From CAWBRT01 sp050015355 (lineage in GTDB: Bacteria; Acidobacteriota; Terriglobia; Terriglobales; Acidobacteriaceae): a stretch of DNA of 64,000 nucleotides. Positions 25,449 to 34,815 of this stretch are shown here, piece by piece. The first letter of the stretch is position 1. Each line of letters starts with the position of its first letter. The notes beneath the pieces were generated by a model. That model did no database searches. It was given only the letters and a program-made list of their open reading frames with translations, and was not told the DNA's origin. Location of the stretch: contig JBEKBO010000012.1 in assembly GCA_050015355.1 (NCBI GenBank), positions 1-64,000 on the forward strand, written 5' to 3'. A program made the translations under genes and the position numbers.

Positions 25449-28400
25449 TCAGAAGTTGACGCGCATTGCCAACTGCACAAAGCGGCGCTCGTCGTGATTG
25501 CCGCCGATAGCGCTACTGCCGAGTCCGCCCTTCAGTCCCGTTATGACTATCGGATTGCTGACCGCTCCAGGCACCGGAGTTCCGCCAAATGAAAGGACAT
25601 TAGCGGCCGCCGCGTTCACATACATGTTGTGATGGTTAAGTATGTTGAATCCTTCCGCGCGGAATTCGACCTTTACCCGCTCCGTTACGGCGAAGTTCTT
25701 AGCGGCTGCCAGATCGAAGTTCCAGGCTCCCGGCCCACGGAAAGCGTTCCTGCCGGTCATGTTCGAAGGGAATGGACCGAAATCTGAAATTCCGTAGTAG
25801 TAGGGATTGGCGCCCGAGTTATAAGGACTACCAGTAAAAGCCAATGCTGGATTGGCGAAGCTGACCCCAGGGGGCAGAGTTAGTATCGCATAGTTATTCG
25901 GGCCCAATAAGGTTCCGTTTCCAGTTTGGTAGCTTGAAATTGCAGTGCTGGGCACGTAGCGCGGGATTCCAATCAGGTCACCTGCGTTAAGCGAGGCGGT
26001 ACTATCGAAAACCGAGAACGGAACTCCGGTACGCGCCGTAAACACACCCGTGAAGGCATAACCGCCCAGCAACTGGCGCTTGAAACCCTTGCCGTTCTTG
26101 AACCACGGCGTCTCCCAAATAGGTGAGACCACCAGGCGGTGGCGAACGTCAAAGTCCGAACTCCCCCAGTCAAGCTTCGGGTTCCGCGGGTCAAGATACC
26201 CAATGTTGCCGGCCGTAATGCTTGAGAACGTAGAACTCAGATCATCCATGGAGTGAGCCCAAGTGTAGTTGGCAACTATACTGAGGCCGGTACCATGCAA
26301 GTTCTGCGTCTGGAAGCGGATGTTTAATCCGTTGTAGCGAGAAGTTCCTCCGCTGCCGCGGGTGTTGATGTCCGAATAGTAGTTGTTCGGGCGAGAGTAA
26401 TTCCCGAGCGCCGGATCGTAGGCATCGCCAAGGTAGACATTACCTGCCCCTAGCGCATTCTGGGGATGAATATCATACAGGTGAACGCCATGTGCACCGC
26501 TGTACTCCAGGGCAACGATGGTGTTGCGAGCCACGCGGCGCTCCAAAGCCATGCTATAAAACTGTGTCTGTGCCGTATCTATATTCTGATCTACTTGGCG
26601 CAGGCTGGGAGGTAGAAAAGGGGTGGTTCCGCCGGAACCGCCGAGCGGCCCGTAGTTGCTGACCGAGACGACCGGAGTAGGCGTCGAGGTTGAGAGCAGG
26701 GCGACGGTCGCATAATTCGGCGGGTTCTGAATGGCGTTGAAAGTAATGTTCCCAAAGTTGCGCTCGTAACTGATGCCGAAGCCGCCACGCAAGCTAGTCG
26801 TGCCGTCGCCGAAGACGTCGTAAGCAAAGCCTATGCGAGGCGCGAGTGTGCCGTAATTCGGGTTCCACATTCCGCCTACAGGGCTGTTGGGGGCGGCCAT
26901 CACCGAGCCATTGCGGACCATCTGGGGCAAACTACTGCCTGCGCCGTAATAGAAGTTGGAGTCAAGTGACTGGTTATCGTTGTGCTGCACACCATAAAAC
27001 TCCCAGCGCAAGCCGTAATTCAAGGTCAAGCGTTGCGAGACTCGCCAGTTATCCTGAGCATACACTGCGAAATCCTGGTAACGATAGCTACGGGAGAAAC
27101 TTGGCGGGGTCACGGGAAGGTTTAATTGGCAACCTGGAATAATCACAGGACCGTTAGTAGGATCGTTGTAGCAGGGTAGGGTTTTTCCTTGCGGATTCAC
27201 GGCGACGTTGAAATATGCCAGGTTGCCGCTTAGCATGGCGTCCAACCCGCTGCCTGGATCAAATCCTAGCAGTTCAAGCGCCTGGTTGGCGTATCCGTAG
27301 GTGCGGTTGTTCTGGATGTAGTTGAACAGGCCGCCATACCGCATTTGATGCTTTCCCTTGTTCCAGGAAAAATCCTCGGTAAGCTGAAGCATATTCTGCG
27401 GGCCGCCATAAGGCTCACCACCGACGCCGGCAAATTGAGCCCACAAACCGGGGAAGGTAACCGCTTGGCCATTCACCGTTGCGCCGTTGCTTAGGAGCAG
27501 TTCTGGAACGCTTAGCGCAGCTTGATTGTAAGTCTGGTTGAGGTTAAGACGGGTAAAACTGACTTTCGAGCTGCTGAAGACACTATTCGTGAAAAAGTGA
27601 GTTAATGAGACTAGAGCGCTGTTGTCGTAGATCGTCTGACCCACATTGTACATAGAATACGGGCTGTTGAATTCTCCGCCGTTGAAATCGTTCTCACTGT
27701 AAAGCGCATAACGGAAGAACATCTGCGTCTTGTCGCTCAAGTTGTAGTCAAGGCGCCCCATAATATTGTAGGTATTTTGCGGAACACCGCCGCCTGCATC
27801 AGCAGGAGCCGAGTAGTTCACAAGATCCAGGATCGGTGTTCCATCTGGAATAGCGGCGAAAGCTGACGACGAAGGGCTAACGCCACCCACCATGGTTTGG
27901 CCGTTCACCGTTGTCTTCGGAATCGTGCTGACGGGGTGGAATTTTTGTCCGTACGCATTGAAATACGCCGCCACGTTCGGTGCCACATAGTTGTTCAAAA
28001 AAATCGGGTCGGGCACCAGGGCGGTTTCCTGCGCGTTGCTACGGACGCGTGTCCACTCCGTGCTCTGGAAAAAGAAGAGCTTCTTCTTGATGATGGGTCC
28101 GCCGATCGTGTAGCCGAAATCATTGCGGGTGTACTCGCCTTTCGGAAGGTCTTGCTGGGCGTTGGCTACAGTGTTTGCGGTCAACGCCGAGACACGGTTG
28201 AACTCCCAGGCGGAGCCGTGAAGGTCATTGGTTCCCGACTTTGTCGTAATGTTTACAACGCCGCCTGAAGCACGTCCATACTGCGCATCGAAGTTGCTGG
28301 TTATGACGCGGAACTCCTGCACGGCTTCGATGGGCAGCGGCTGACCAAATGTGGCATTGAACCAGTCAATGTTTTCCGCGCCGTCCAGCAGGATTTCGGT

Positions 28401-28982
28401 ACCGGAGGACCGTTGGCCGTTAAGGCTGAAGAAGACGCCGTAGTTCTGGCTGTTCTGGTCTCCACCAGCGGAGGTGCGGTCGCCATTGCTGATGTTGCCG
28501 GCCAGCGTGACGAAGTCGTACGGGTTGCGGTTCAGGCTCGGCAGTTGCGCCATCTGCGTTGGCGTAATCACCTGTGAAATCTCTTGTGTCTGGGTGTTGA
28601 TTTCAGAGCCACCCGCGGCTACTACCTCGACCGTTGTCGTCTCTTTGTCTACGGCGAGGACGGGATCCAATGTAACGTGGCTGCCCACGGTCACTTCCAC
28701 CTTCGACCTGTAGAGGGCGAAGCGACCGCTTTTGACCGTTACCTCATAGGTCCCAGGCGTGAGTCCCAGCACGTTGTATTGGCCGAGACTTCCGGATTGC
28801 ACAGCCGGACGAGCGGCGCCCGTAGCAATGTTCTTGACAGAAATAGCGGCACCTGGGATAACCGCTCCGGAGATGTCGCGCACGGTTCCGACGATTTGTC
28901 CGGATTCGGCCTGTCCAAGCGCGAACGTCGCGATGAATGAGAGCAGTGTCAACAGTACCAAAGCCCTTAGAGTAACTCTCAT
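25449..28982 (-). CDS. TonB-dependent receptor with carboxypeptidase-regulatory domain
   Basis: 1,177 residues with a signal peptide (hydrophobic core LVLLTLLSFIATFALGQ). A carboxypeptidase regulatory-like fold follows (QIVGTVRDISGAVIPGAA, residues 27-110), then a plug (QLPSLNRNPYDFVTLAG; ASGGVVNITTKSGTNDLHG) and a long beta-barrel ending in the outer-membrane type terminus AMRVNF. This Oar-like architecture is greatly expanded in soil acidobacteria and is thought to import glycans, peptides or other large ligands across the outer membrane. It is monocistronic. The cargo cannot be inferred; proximity to the carboxylate block is not evidence of shared function. Confidence 0.93.
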   Translation of the reverse strand: MRVTLRALVLLTLLSFIATFALGQAESGQIVGTVRDISGAVIPGAAISVKNIATGAARPAVQSGSLGQYNVLGLTPGTYEVTVKSGRFALYRSKVEVTVGSHVTLDPVLAVDKETTTVEVVAAGGSEINTQTQEISQVITPTQMAQLPSLNRNPYDFVTLAGNISNGDRTSAGGDQNSQNYGVFFSLNGQRSSGTEILLDGAENIDWFNATFGQPLPIEAVQEFRVITSNFDAQYGRASGGVVNITTKSGTNDLHGSAWEFNRVSALTANTVANAQQDLPKGEYTRNDFGYTIGGPIIKKKLFFFQSTEWTRVRSNAQETALVPDPIFLNNYVAPNVAAYFNAYGQKFHPVSTIPKTTVNGQTMVGGVSPSSSAFAAIPDGTPILDLVNYSAPADAGGGVPQNTYNIMGRLDYNLSDKTQMFFRYALYSENDFNGGEFNSPYSMYNVGQTIYDNSALVSLTHFFTNSVFSSSKVSFTRLNLNQTYNQAALSVPELLLSNGATVNGQAVTFPGLWAQFAGVGGEPYGGPQNMLQLTEDFSWNKGKHQMRYGGLFNYIQNNRTYGYANQALELLGFDPGSGLDAMLSGNLAYFNVAVNPQGKTLPCYNDPTNGPVIIPGCQLNLPVTPPSFSRSYRYQDFAVYAQDNWRVSQRLTLNYGLRWEFYGVQHNDNQSLDSNFYYGAGSSLPQMVRNGSVMAAPNSPVGGMWNPNYGTLAPRIGFAYDVFGDGTTSLRGGFGISYERNFGNITFNAIQNPPNYATVALLSTSTPTPVVSVSNYGPLGGSGGTTPFLPPSLRQVDQNIDTAQTQFYSMALERRVARNTIVALEYSGAHGVHLYDIHPQNALGAGNVYLGDAYDPALGNYSRPNNYYSDINTRGSGGTSRYNGLNIRFQTQNLHGTGLSIVANYTWAHSMDDLSSTFSSITAGNIGYLDPRNPKLDWGSSDFDVRHRLVVSPIWETPWFKNGKGFKRQLLGGYAFTGVFTARTGVPFSVFDSTASLNAGDLIGIPRYVPSTAISSYQTGNGTLLGPNNYAILTLPPGVSFANPALAFTGSPYNSGANPYYYGISDFGPFPSNMTGRNAFRGPGAWNFDLAAAKNFAVTERVKVEFRAEGFNILNHHNMYVNAAAANVLSFGGTPVPGAVSNPIVITGLKGGLGSSAIGGNHDERRFVQLAMRVNF

Positions 28983-29364
28983 GTGCTCTTTCCCCGCCCT
29001 TCAGGTCAAAAGGCGCGTAACATCTCACTTCCTCTTGCGGCACGAGAAGTGCGGTTCGTGCGGCATATGGGCCACCACGAATCCATGCCGAAGCTGTTCC
29101 AGCAGCGGAAGGCGCAATTATCTCCAGAGCCGATCCTTTTTACAATGTTTTCCCAGTCTCACAATTGACGATAAATTCGATGGCGTTGATCGTTTGAACA
29201 GCATGGTCGTGTCCCCACGTACGTGCCGTGCAACCTGCGGTTTGTTTCCAACGATAGTCTTGTCTGGATGATTAAGGGCAGCGGAAGGGCGATCCACCAT
29301 TTCTGATAGACTGCCTTTATTCCAGCCCCGCAGGAAGACTTCGGTGCGAAATCGGGAGTGTGCA
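28983..29364. other. Divergent gap, TonB receptor / iorA
   Basis: 382 bp with no gene recognised. It should contain promoters for both divergent genes; TTGACG occurs at 29165 on the plus strand, but no convincing -10 at proper spacing was found. No palindromic repeat of the window's families is present. Confidence 0.5.
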
Positions 29365-30954
29365 ATGTTGTTTTTGAGTGGTGATGAGGCGGTTGCTACG
29401 GCCGCTTTTGACGCCGGCGTGAAGTTGGGCACAGGGTACCCCGGCACACCTTCGACGGAAATTCTCGAATGTTTCGAGAGCCTGGGCGGACAGGCACAGT
29501 GGTCGCCCAACGAGAAAGTGGCACTTGAGGTCGGTATTGGCGTTGCTTATGCCGGCGCGCGTGCCATTGTCACCATGAAACACGTCGGTTTGAATGTGGC
29601 GGCAGATCCATTGTTCACCGTCGCCTACACGGGAGTCAGCGGTGCTCTGGTGATTGTCTCGGCCGACGACCCCGGCATGGCCTCCAGCCAGAACGAGCAG
29701 GACAATCGCCGCTATGCGGTGGCCGCGGCGGTGCCTATGCTGGAGCCCTCGGATTCGCAGGAGGCGTATGACTTTACGCTGCGCGCTATCGAGATCTCGG
29801 AGCGGTGGCGGGTTCCGGTATTGTTGCGGATCACCACGCGCGTCTGTCACTCCAAAACGGTGGTGCGACGCAACGGCGATGCCCTCCCGCAACCCCGGGC
29901 CGCGGAGTTCGTCCGCGACGTTCGCTCGCGCGTGATGATTCCTGCTTTTGCCCGTCCGGCGCACCACAACTTGCGCGAAAAACTGCGGCAAATGGCGGCT
30001 TGGAATACTAGCGACGGTCCCAATCAGATCGTGGAAGGCTCGGTGTCGCTGGGCATCATCACTTCCGGAATCTCCTATCAACATGTGCGCGAAGCGGTGC
30101 CGCAAGCCAGCGTGCTCAAACTGGGCCTGACCTATCCGCTGCCTTTGGAGCTGATGCGTAATTTTGCCTCCCGCGTCGAGTGTTGCTTGGTAATCGAAGA
30201 GGGCGACCCCTACATGGTTGAGGCTGCACTTGCCGCCGGGATCGCGGTGGAAGGAAAGCCCGATATGTTCCGTTTCGGGGAACTCAACGTGGCTCGCGTG
30301 CGCAGTATCGTGGCGGGCGACACCACGCCGGAGCCGAAGCCGGTTGCCGGCAAGCCGCCGGCCTTGTGCCCCGGGTGCGCACATCGCAACGTGTTTGCCA
30401 GTCTGAAGAACCTGGACTGCATCGTCGCCGGTGACATTGGCTGCTACTCGCTGGGAGTTCTGCCGCCGTTCGATGCCATGGACTCGGTGGTGTGCATGGG
30501 TGCTTCCATAGGGGTCGGACTCGGGTTGCGTCATGCGCTGCCGCCAGAACAGGCCAAGCGCGTCGTCAGCGTAATCGGCGACAGCACGTTCGTGCACAGT
30601 GGCATTACCGGTCTGGTTGAGATGATCTACAACCCGCCGCCAACCGGACACGTGCTGCTGATTTTGGACAACGGGACCACGGCGATGACGGGGATGCAAG
30701 AGCATGCCGGCACAGGGCGGACGCTGGACCATGCCAAGACGGGCAAGGTCGTCTTTGAGGATTTGGCGCGCCTGCTGGGGGTGCCCAATGTGCACGTGAT
30801 CGACCCCACGGTCGACACTCCGAAATTCGAAAAGCTGGTCAAGGAATGTCTGGACAAGACCGAACTTTCCGTCATTGTGGCCCGCCGCAACTGTCTGTTA
30901 GCGGCGCGGTATATTCGGGAATACGAGAGGTGCAATGAGCAGCAAGGTAACTAA
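29365..30954 (+). CDS. iorA: Indolepyruvate ferredoxin oxidoreductase alpha subunit, ferredoxin domain missing
   Basis: 529 residues. The N-terminal pyrimidine-binding domain begins MLFLSGDEAVATAAFDAG with GTGYPGTPSTEI. The TPP domain has CPGCAHRNVFASLK, GDIGCYSLGVLPPF and LDNGTTAMTGMQEHAG. The enzyme converts aryl- or branched 2-oxo acids to acyl-CoA with reduction of ferredoxin. Usual IorA proteins are about 600 residues or more and end in two 4Fe-4S motifs; this one stops at EYERCNEQQGN without them. The ATG is preceded by GGGAG; a GTG seven codons earlier is possible. It overlaps iorB by 20 nt, with an aminotransferase next, giving an amino acid to 2-oxo acid to acyl-CoA route. Confidence 0.93.
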   Translation: MLFLSGDEAVATAAFDAGVKLGTGYPGTPSTEILECFESLGGQAQWSPNEKVALEVGIGVAYAGARAIVTMKHVGLNVAADPLFTVAYTGVSGALVIVSADDPGMASSQNEQDNRRYAVAAAVPMLEPSDSQEAYDFTLRAIEISERWRVPVLLRITTRVCHSKTVVRRNGDALPQPRAAEFVRDVRSRVMIPAFARPAHHNLREKLRQMAAWNTSDGPNQIVEGSVSLGIITSGISYQHVREAVPQASVLKLGLTYPLPLELMRNFASRVECCLVIEEGDPYMVEAALAAGIAVEGKPDMFRFGELNVARVRSIVAGDTTPEPKPVAGKPPALCPGCAHRNVFASLKNLDCIVAGDIGCYSLGVLPPFDAMDSVVCMGASIGVGLGLRHALPPEQAKRVVSVIGDSTFVHSGITGLVEMIYNPPPTGHVLLILDNGTTAMTGMQEHAGTGRTLDHAKTGKVVFEDLARLLGVPNVHVIDPTVDTPKFEKLVKECLDKTELSVIVARRNCLLAARYIREYERCNEQQGN

Positions 30955-31408
30955 CATCGTGATTGCCGGGCTAGGCGGCCAGGGCGTGCTCACATGCTCC
31001 GACATCGTAGCGGATGTCGCCTTTCACACTGCATTGGACGTAAAGAAGAGCGAACTGCATGGCATGAGCCAGCGCGGCGGTTCGGTTTCCAGTGATGTGC
31101 GCTATGGCGCCCAGGTCTTCAGTCCCATGGTGCCGCCGGGCGAGGCGGATTTTCTGGTGGCCACCGCGGCGGACCAGGTGCCGGTGAATGCCGCCGTTCT
31201 GCGCGAGGGTGGCACGATCATCGACCCGTCGCATATCGATGAGAGCAAGCTGCGAAACAAAAAGAGCCTGAATGTTGCGCTGCTCGGCGTGCTGAGCCGG
31301 CACTTGCAGTTCTCCGAGCAGGAGTGGCTTGCGGCGATCCGGCGCATTTTGCCGGAGGCGCTGCACGAAGCCAATGTGCAAGCCTTCCACCTAGGCCGGG
31401 GCGCATGA
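30935..31408 (+). CDS. iorB: Indolepyruvate oxidoreductase beta subunit
   Basis: 157 residues of the POR-gamma type domain: NIVIAGLGGQGVLTCSDIVA at the start, then SELHGMSQRGGSVSSDVRYG. It is somewhat shorter than common IorB (about 190), having lost C-terminal residues but keeping the core fold. It begins inside the end of iorA and partners with it in CoA-dependent oxidative decarboxylation of 2-oxo acids in the cytoplasm. Confidence 0.92.
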   Translation: MSSKVTNIVIAGLGGQGVLTCSDIVADVAFHTALDVKKSELHGMSQRGGSVSSDVRYGAQVFSPMVPPGEADFLVATAADQVPVNAAVLREGGTIIDPSHIDESKLRNKKSLNVALLGVLSRHLQFSEQEWLAAIRRILPEALHEANVQAFHLGRGA

Positions 31409-31445
31409 CACCAGCGCCTGCGCAACTGTGGAATTAGGAGAGCGG

Positions 31446-32639
31446 ATGCCAATCGCCAAGACAGTTTCCGAGCAAATGGGGCGGTCCTCGTGGATTCGCC
31501 GTATGTTCGAAGAGGGAGCCCGGCTCAAACGCGAGCGCGGCGCCGACAACGTCTTCGACTTTACCCTCGGCAATCCGGATGTCGAACCGCCGGCGCAGGT
31601 GATTGAGGCGCTGCGGCAAGTGGTTGCCAGGAACCGGCCGCTGTCGCACGGCTATATGCCGAATGCAGGCTACACGCCGGTGCGAGAGGCGATTGCGGCA
31701 AAATTGTGCAGAGAAAACGGGGTCCCCTTCACGGCCGAGGATGTGTTTATGACTTCGGGCGCGGCCGGCGCCTGCAATGTGTTCTTGAAATCGGTTCTCG
31801 ACCCCGGCGACGAAGTCATTGTGCTCGTCCCGTTTTTCCCCGAGTACCGGTTTTACATCACCAACCATGGCGGGCGCATGGTACCGGTGGAGACTGACGA
31901 CTCCTTTCTCCCCGACATGGAAAAAATTGCGGCTGCGGTCACGCCCCGCACCCGCGCCATCATCCTAAATACTCCGAACAATCCCACCGGACGCGTCTAT
32001 CCGGAGGCGGTCTTGCGCGCTCTGGATGGCTTGCTGGCGCGCCTCGGGCAACCGATTTCCGTCATCAGCGATGAGCCCTATGATGCATTGGTTTACGATG
32101 GCCGGCGACAGCCCAAGGTGGCATCGCTGGTCAGGAATACGGTGATTTGCAACTCCTGGTCAAAGTCGCAAGGGCTCGCGGGGGAGCGCATCGGCTACCT
32201 GGCGCTTTCGCCGTCTCTTGCCGACCTGGAGCAGCTACGCGCCGCTTGCACTTTCAGCAATCGCGTCCTCGGTTTCGTCAATGCGTCGGCCATCTGGCAA
32301 TGGGTAATGCTTGAGGCCGCCGATTACACGATTGATGTGGCCGGATATGAGCACAAGCGGAACGTCTTCTGCGACGCCCTGAAGGCGATTGGATACGAGG
32401 TAAGGCGGCCCGAAGGTGCCTTTTACGTTTTTCTCAAGACGCCGATTGCAGACGACGTCGAGTTCGTGCGTATACTCGCCGCCGAAGGCGTGCTCACGGT
32501 GCCGGGAACCGGTTTCGGGCGGAGCGGGTACATGCGGCTGTCGCTAACCGTCCCAGTGGAATCGATCCAGCGTTCAATTCCCGGCTTCGAACGCGCGTTT
32601 ACGGCGGTGCGGAAGCAGGTAGCGGTGCCGAGATCCTAA
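31446..32639 (+). CDS. Class I/II PLP aminotransferase
   Basis: 397 residues of the aspartate aminotransferase fold. FDFTLGNPDVEPP opens the substrate pocket, TSGAAGACNVFLKSVLDPGD is the cofactor loop, NTPNNPTGRVYP and ISDEPYDALVYDG hold the Asn and Asp contacts, and the PLP lysine is in SWSKSQGLAGERIGY. It starts at an ATG after AGGAGA and follows iorB by 37 nt, so it probably feeds 2-oxo acids from amino acids to the IorAB enzyme, or uses them in reverse. Substrate class not determined; an aromatic or branched amino acid fits the partner. Confidence 0.93.
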   Translation: MPIAKTVSEQMGRSSWIRRMFEEGARLKRERGADNVFDFTLGNPDVEPPAQVIEALRQVVARNRPLSHGYMPNAGYTPVREAIAAKLCRENGVPFTAEDVFMTSGAAGACNVFLKSVLDPGDEVIVLVPFFPEYRFYITNHGGRMVPVETDDSFLPDMEKIAAAVTPRTRAIILNTPNNPTGRVYPEAVLRALDGLLARLGQPISVISDEPYDALVYDGRRQPKVASLVRNTVICNSWSKSQGLAGERIGYLALSPSLADLEQLRAACTFSNRVLGFVNASAIWQWVMLEAADYTIDVAGYEHKRNVFCDALKAIGYEVRRPEGAFYVFLKTPIADDVEFVRILAAEGVLTVPGTGFGRSGYMRLSLTVPVESIQRSIPGFERAFTAVRKQVAVPRS

Positions 32640-32796
32640 GTCTCTCGCCATGATTTTCTATATTGCCCCACCGGGATTTCCGGATGGGACAGCTTTTGGT
32701 GTGCAAGATTGCAGATTGTCCTGTGTCTTTCTGCGGGCCACTGTGGGAGAATAGGCGTAACTATCCCACGCTATTACGACGGATTCGCAAAACAGT

Positions 32797-33189
32797 ATGA
32801 GAGGACGTATGACTTCTGCGGCAATCAAAGGCCGGACTGTCGCTTCCATGGCAGCCGGGAATGGCTTGCAGACAAGCGGAGCGGTATGGAACCGCATCGC
32901 GCAAAGCAGCCAATTCAAGCACCTGATAAAGGCCAAAAAGGCTTTTATCCTTCCCGCGTTTTTGTTGTTTGCCGGTTACTGCCTGCTCATGCCATTGCTC
33001 ACCGCGTATGCCCCGCGGGTAATGGCCAGCAAAGCGGCCGGCGTCAGTGTGGCCTACGGTTATGGACTTTCCGTGATTTTGCTGGCTTGGGTGATTGTTT
33101 GGTTGTACGTCAAAGCGGCTGCCAGATTCGACGTGCTGGCAAACGATATCGTAGCGGAAGCGAAGCGGCACGCAAAGAAAAGCGAGTAA
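32797..33189 (+). CDS. DUF485 small membrane protein
   Basis: 130 residues with two membrane helices (KAFILPAFLLFAGYCLLMPL and YGYGLSVILLAWVIVWLYV) and the DUF485 pattern, as in YjcH of Escherichia coli. DUF485 proteins are encoded immediately before ActP-type symporters, as here (3 nt gap), and are taken to assist them. A second ATG four codons downstream is an alternative start. The N-terminal 40 residues are an unusually long soluble extension. Confidence 0.85.
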   Translation: MRGRMTSAAIKGRTVASMAAGNGLQTSGAVWNRIAQSSQFKHLIKAKKAFILPAFLLFAGYCLLMPLLTAYAPRVMASKAAGVSVAYGYGLSVILLAWVIVWLYVKAAARFDVLANDIVAEAKRHAKKSE

Positions 33190-33192
33190 GCG

Positions 33193-34788
33193 ATGTCAAG
33201 TCCCATCATCTTCTTCCTGATCTTTATCGCCCTCACGCTGGCGATTACCTATTGGGCGTCGAAGCAATCGGCGGGATCGGCGGCCTACTTCGCCGCCGGA
33301 CGCCGAATCATGGGTTGGCAGAACGGGTTTGCCATCGCGGGCGACTTCATGAGCGCGGCCTCATTTCTCGGGGTCGTGGGCCTGATCTCGCTATTTGGAG
33401 TTGACGGCTTCGTCTTTGCCTGGGGCGGCCTCATCGCCTTCATGGCTATCCTGCTGGTCGTTGCCGAACCATTGCGCAACGTCGGCAAGTACACGATGGC
33501 TGACATGCTGGCTTACCGTCACCGTGTCAGACCCGTTACCGCCATGGCTGCCGTTAGCACGCTGGTCATCAGTACCTTCTACATGATCGTGCAAATGGTC
33601 GGCGCCGGCGCCCTGGTTTCGCTTCTGCTTAAGAACTCCGGGATTAGTTACAGCACGGCAGTGATCGGGGTGGGAACCCTGATGATGGTTTACGTCGTGT
33701 TCGGTGGCATGCTGGCGACAACTTGGGTGCAGATCGTAAAGGCCATGCTTCTGATGTCGTGCACGGTTGTGCTGACCATTCTTGTGCTGCGGCATTTCCA
33801 CTTCAGCTTCGCGGCCCTCTTCGCGGCGGCTTCCCAGGTTACATCGCATGCGAAAGGCCAGGAGGTGGTGCGAGACTTTCTCCAGCCCGGGCTGCGCTTT
33901 AGGTTGCCTTACGGGCCATTCGAGTTGCTCTCTCTGGTTGTGGTGTTTTTGTTCGGGACTTCGGGGCTGCCGCACATACTTTCAAGGTTCTACACGGTGC
34001 CCGACGCCAAGACGGCGCGTATCAGCGTGGTCTGGGCGATGGTTCTGATCGGCGCCTTCTTCATCATGACATCGATTCTCGGTCTCGGCGCTGCCACGAT
34101 TCTCGGTCCCGACTACATCATGACCCATGGCGGCACGAATATGAGCACGCCGCTCCTGGCCCGGTTCATGGCGGGAGACATCTTCTTCGCTTTTGTCTCG
34201 GCCGTCGCTTTTGCCACGATTCTGGCGGTCGTGGCCGGACTGACGATCAGTGCTTCCACTTCGTTTGCGCACGATTTCTGGACCAACGTGATTCATCGCG
34301 GAGTCGAGCGCAAGGCGGGGGAAACCGTGCTGGTGGCGAGGGGCGCAGCCTTCTTCGTAGCCGCTGCGTCCATGATCATTGCCATCCTGCTGGGACCGAC
34401 GGCCAACGTGACCGTGCTGGCTACGCTGGCGATGGCGGTTGGCGGTTCAGCCAACTTCCCGGTGATCGTGCTCTCGATCTTCTGGCGGCGATTCAACACC
34501 GCCGGAGCCCTCAGTGGACTGATTGTCGGATTGCTGTCGTCGATCGGATTGATCCTGATAAGCCCGACCCTGATGGCGATTGATCCGCCTAATGTGGCGG
34601 GCTCAGTCCGGCATCTGATACAGGCCAAAGCATGGTTCCCGCTGGAGAACCCGGCCATCGTGAGCGTTCCACTCGGATTTCTGGGAGCATGGCTGGGAAC
34701 GCTGCTCAGCCGAGACACCAGCCTCAACGCCAAGTTCGACGAGTTGCTGGTTCGCTCGAACACAGGACTGGGCGCGGAACAGGCCTGA
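33193..34788 (+). CDS. actP: ActP-type sodium:solute (monocarboxylate) symporter
   Basis: 531 residues, SSS family, about 13 membrane helices. SAAYFAAGRRIMGWQNGFAI and GDFMSAASFLGVVGLISLFG are the conserved N-terminal sodium-site region. The loop KGQEVVRDFLQPGLRF and FGTSGLPHILSRFYTVPDAK match acetate permease relatives. With the DUF485 gene just upstream it fits the acetate/short-chain acid uptake module. In context it could import acids formed from, or parallel to, the IorAB route. The exact substrate is uncertain. Confidence 0.9.
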   Translation: MSSPIIFFLIFIALTLAITYWASKQSAGSAAYFAAGRRIMGWQNGFAIAGDFMSAASFLGVVGLISLFGVDGFVFAWGGLIAFMAILLVVAEPLRNVGKYTMADMLAYRHRVRPVTAMAAVSTLVISTFYMIVQMVGAGALVSLLLKNSGISYSTAVIGVGTLMMVYVVFGGMLATTWVQIVKAMLLMSCTVVLTILVLRHFHFSFAALFAAASQVTSHAKGQEVVRDFLQPGLRFRLPYGPFELLSLVVVFLFGTSGLPHILSRFYTVPDAKTARISVVWAMVLIGAFFIMTSILGLGAATILGPDYIMTHGGTNMSTPLLARFMAGDIFFAFVSAVAFATILAVVAGLTISASTSFAHDFWTNVIHRGVERKAGETVLVARGAAFFVAAASMIIAILLGPTANVTVLATLAMAVGGSANFPVIVLSIFWRRFNTAGALSGLIVGLLSSIGLILISPTLMAIDPPNVAGSVRHLIQAKAWFPLENPAIVSVPLGFLGAWLGTLLSRDTSLNAKFDELLVRSNTGLGAEQA

Positions 34789-34815
34789 CGTTCGAGTCCT
34801 CACATCCGCGGATGC

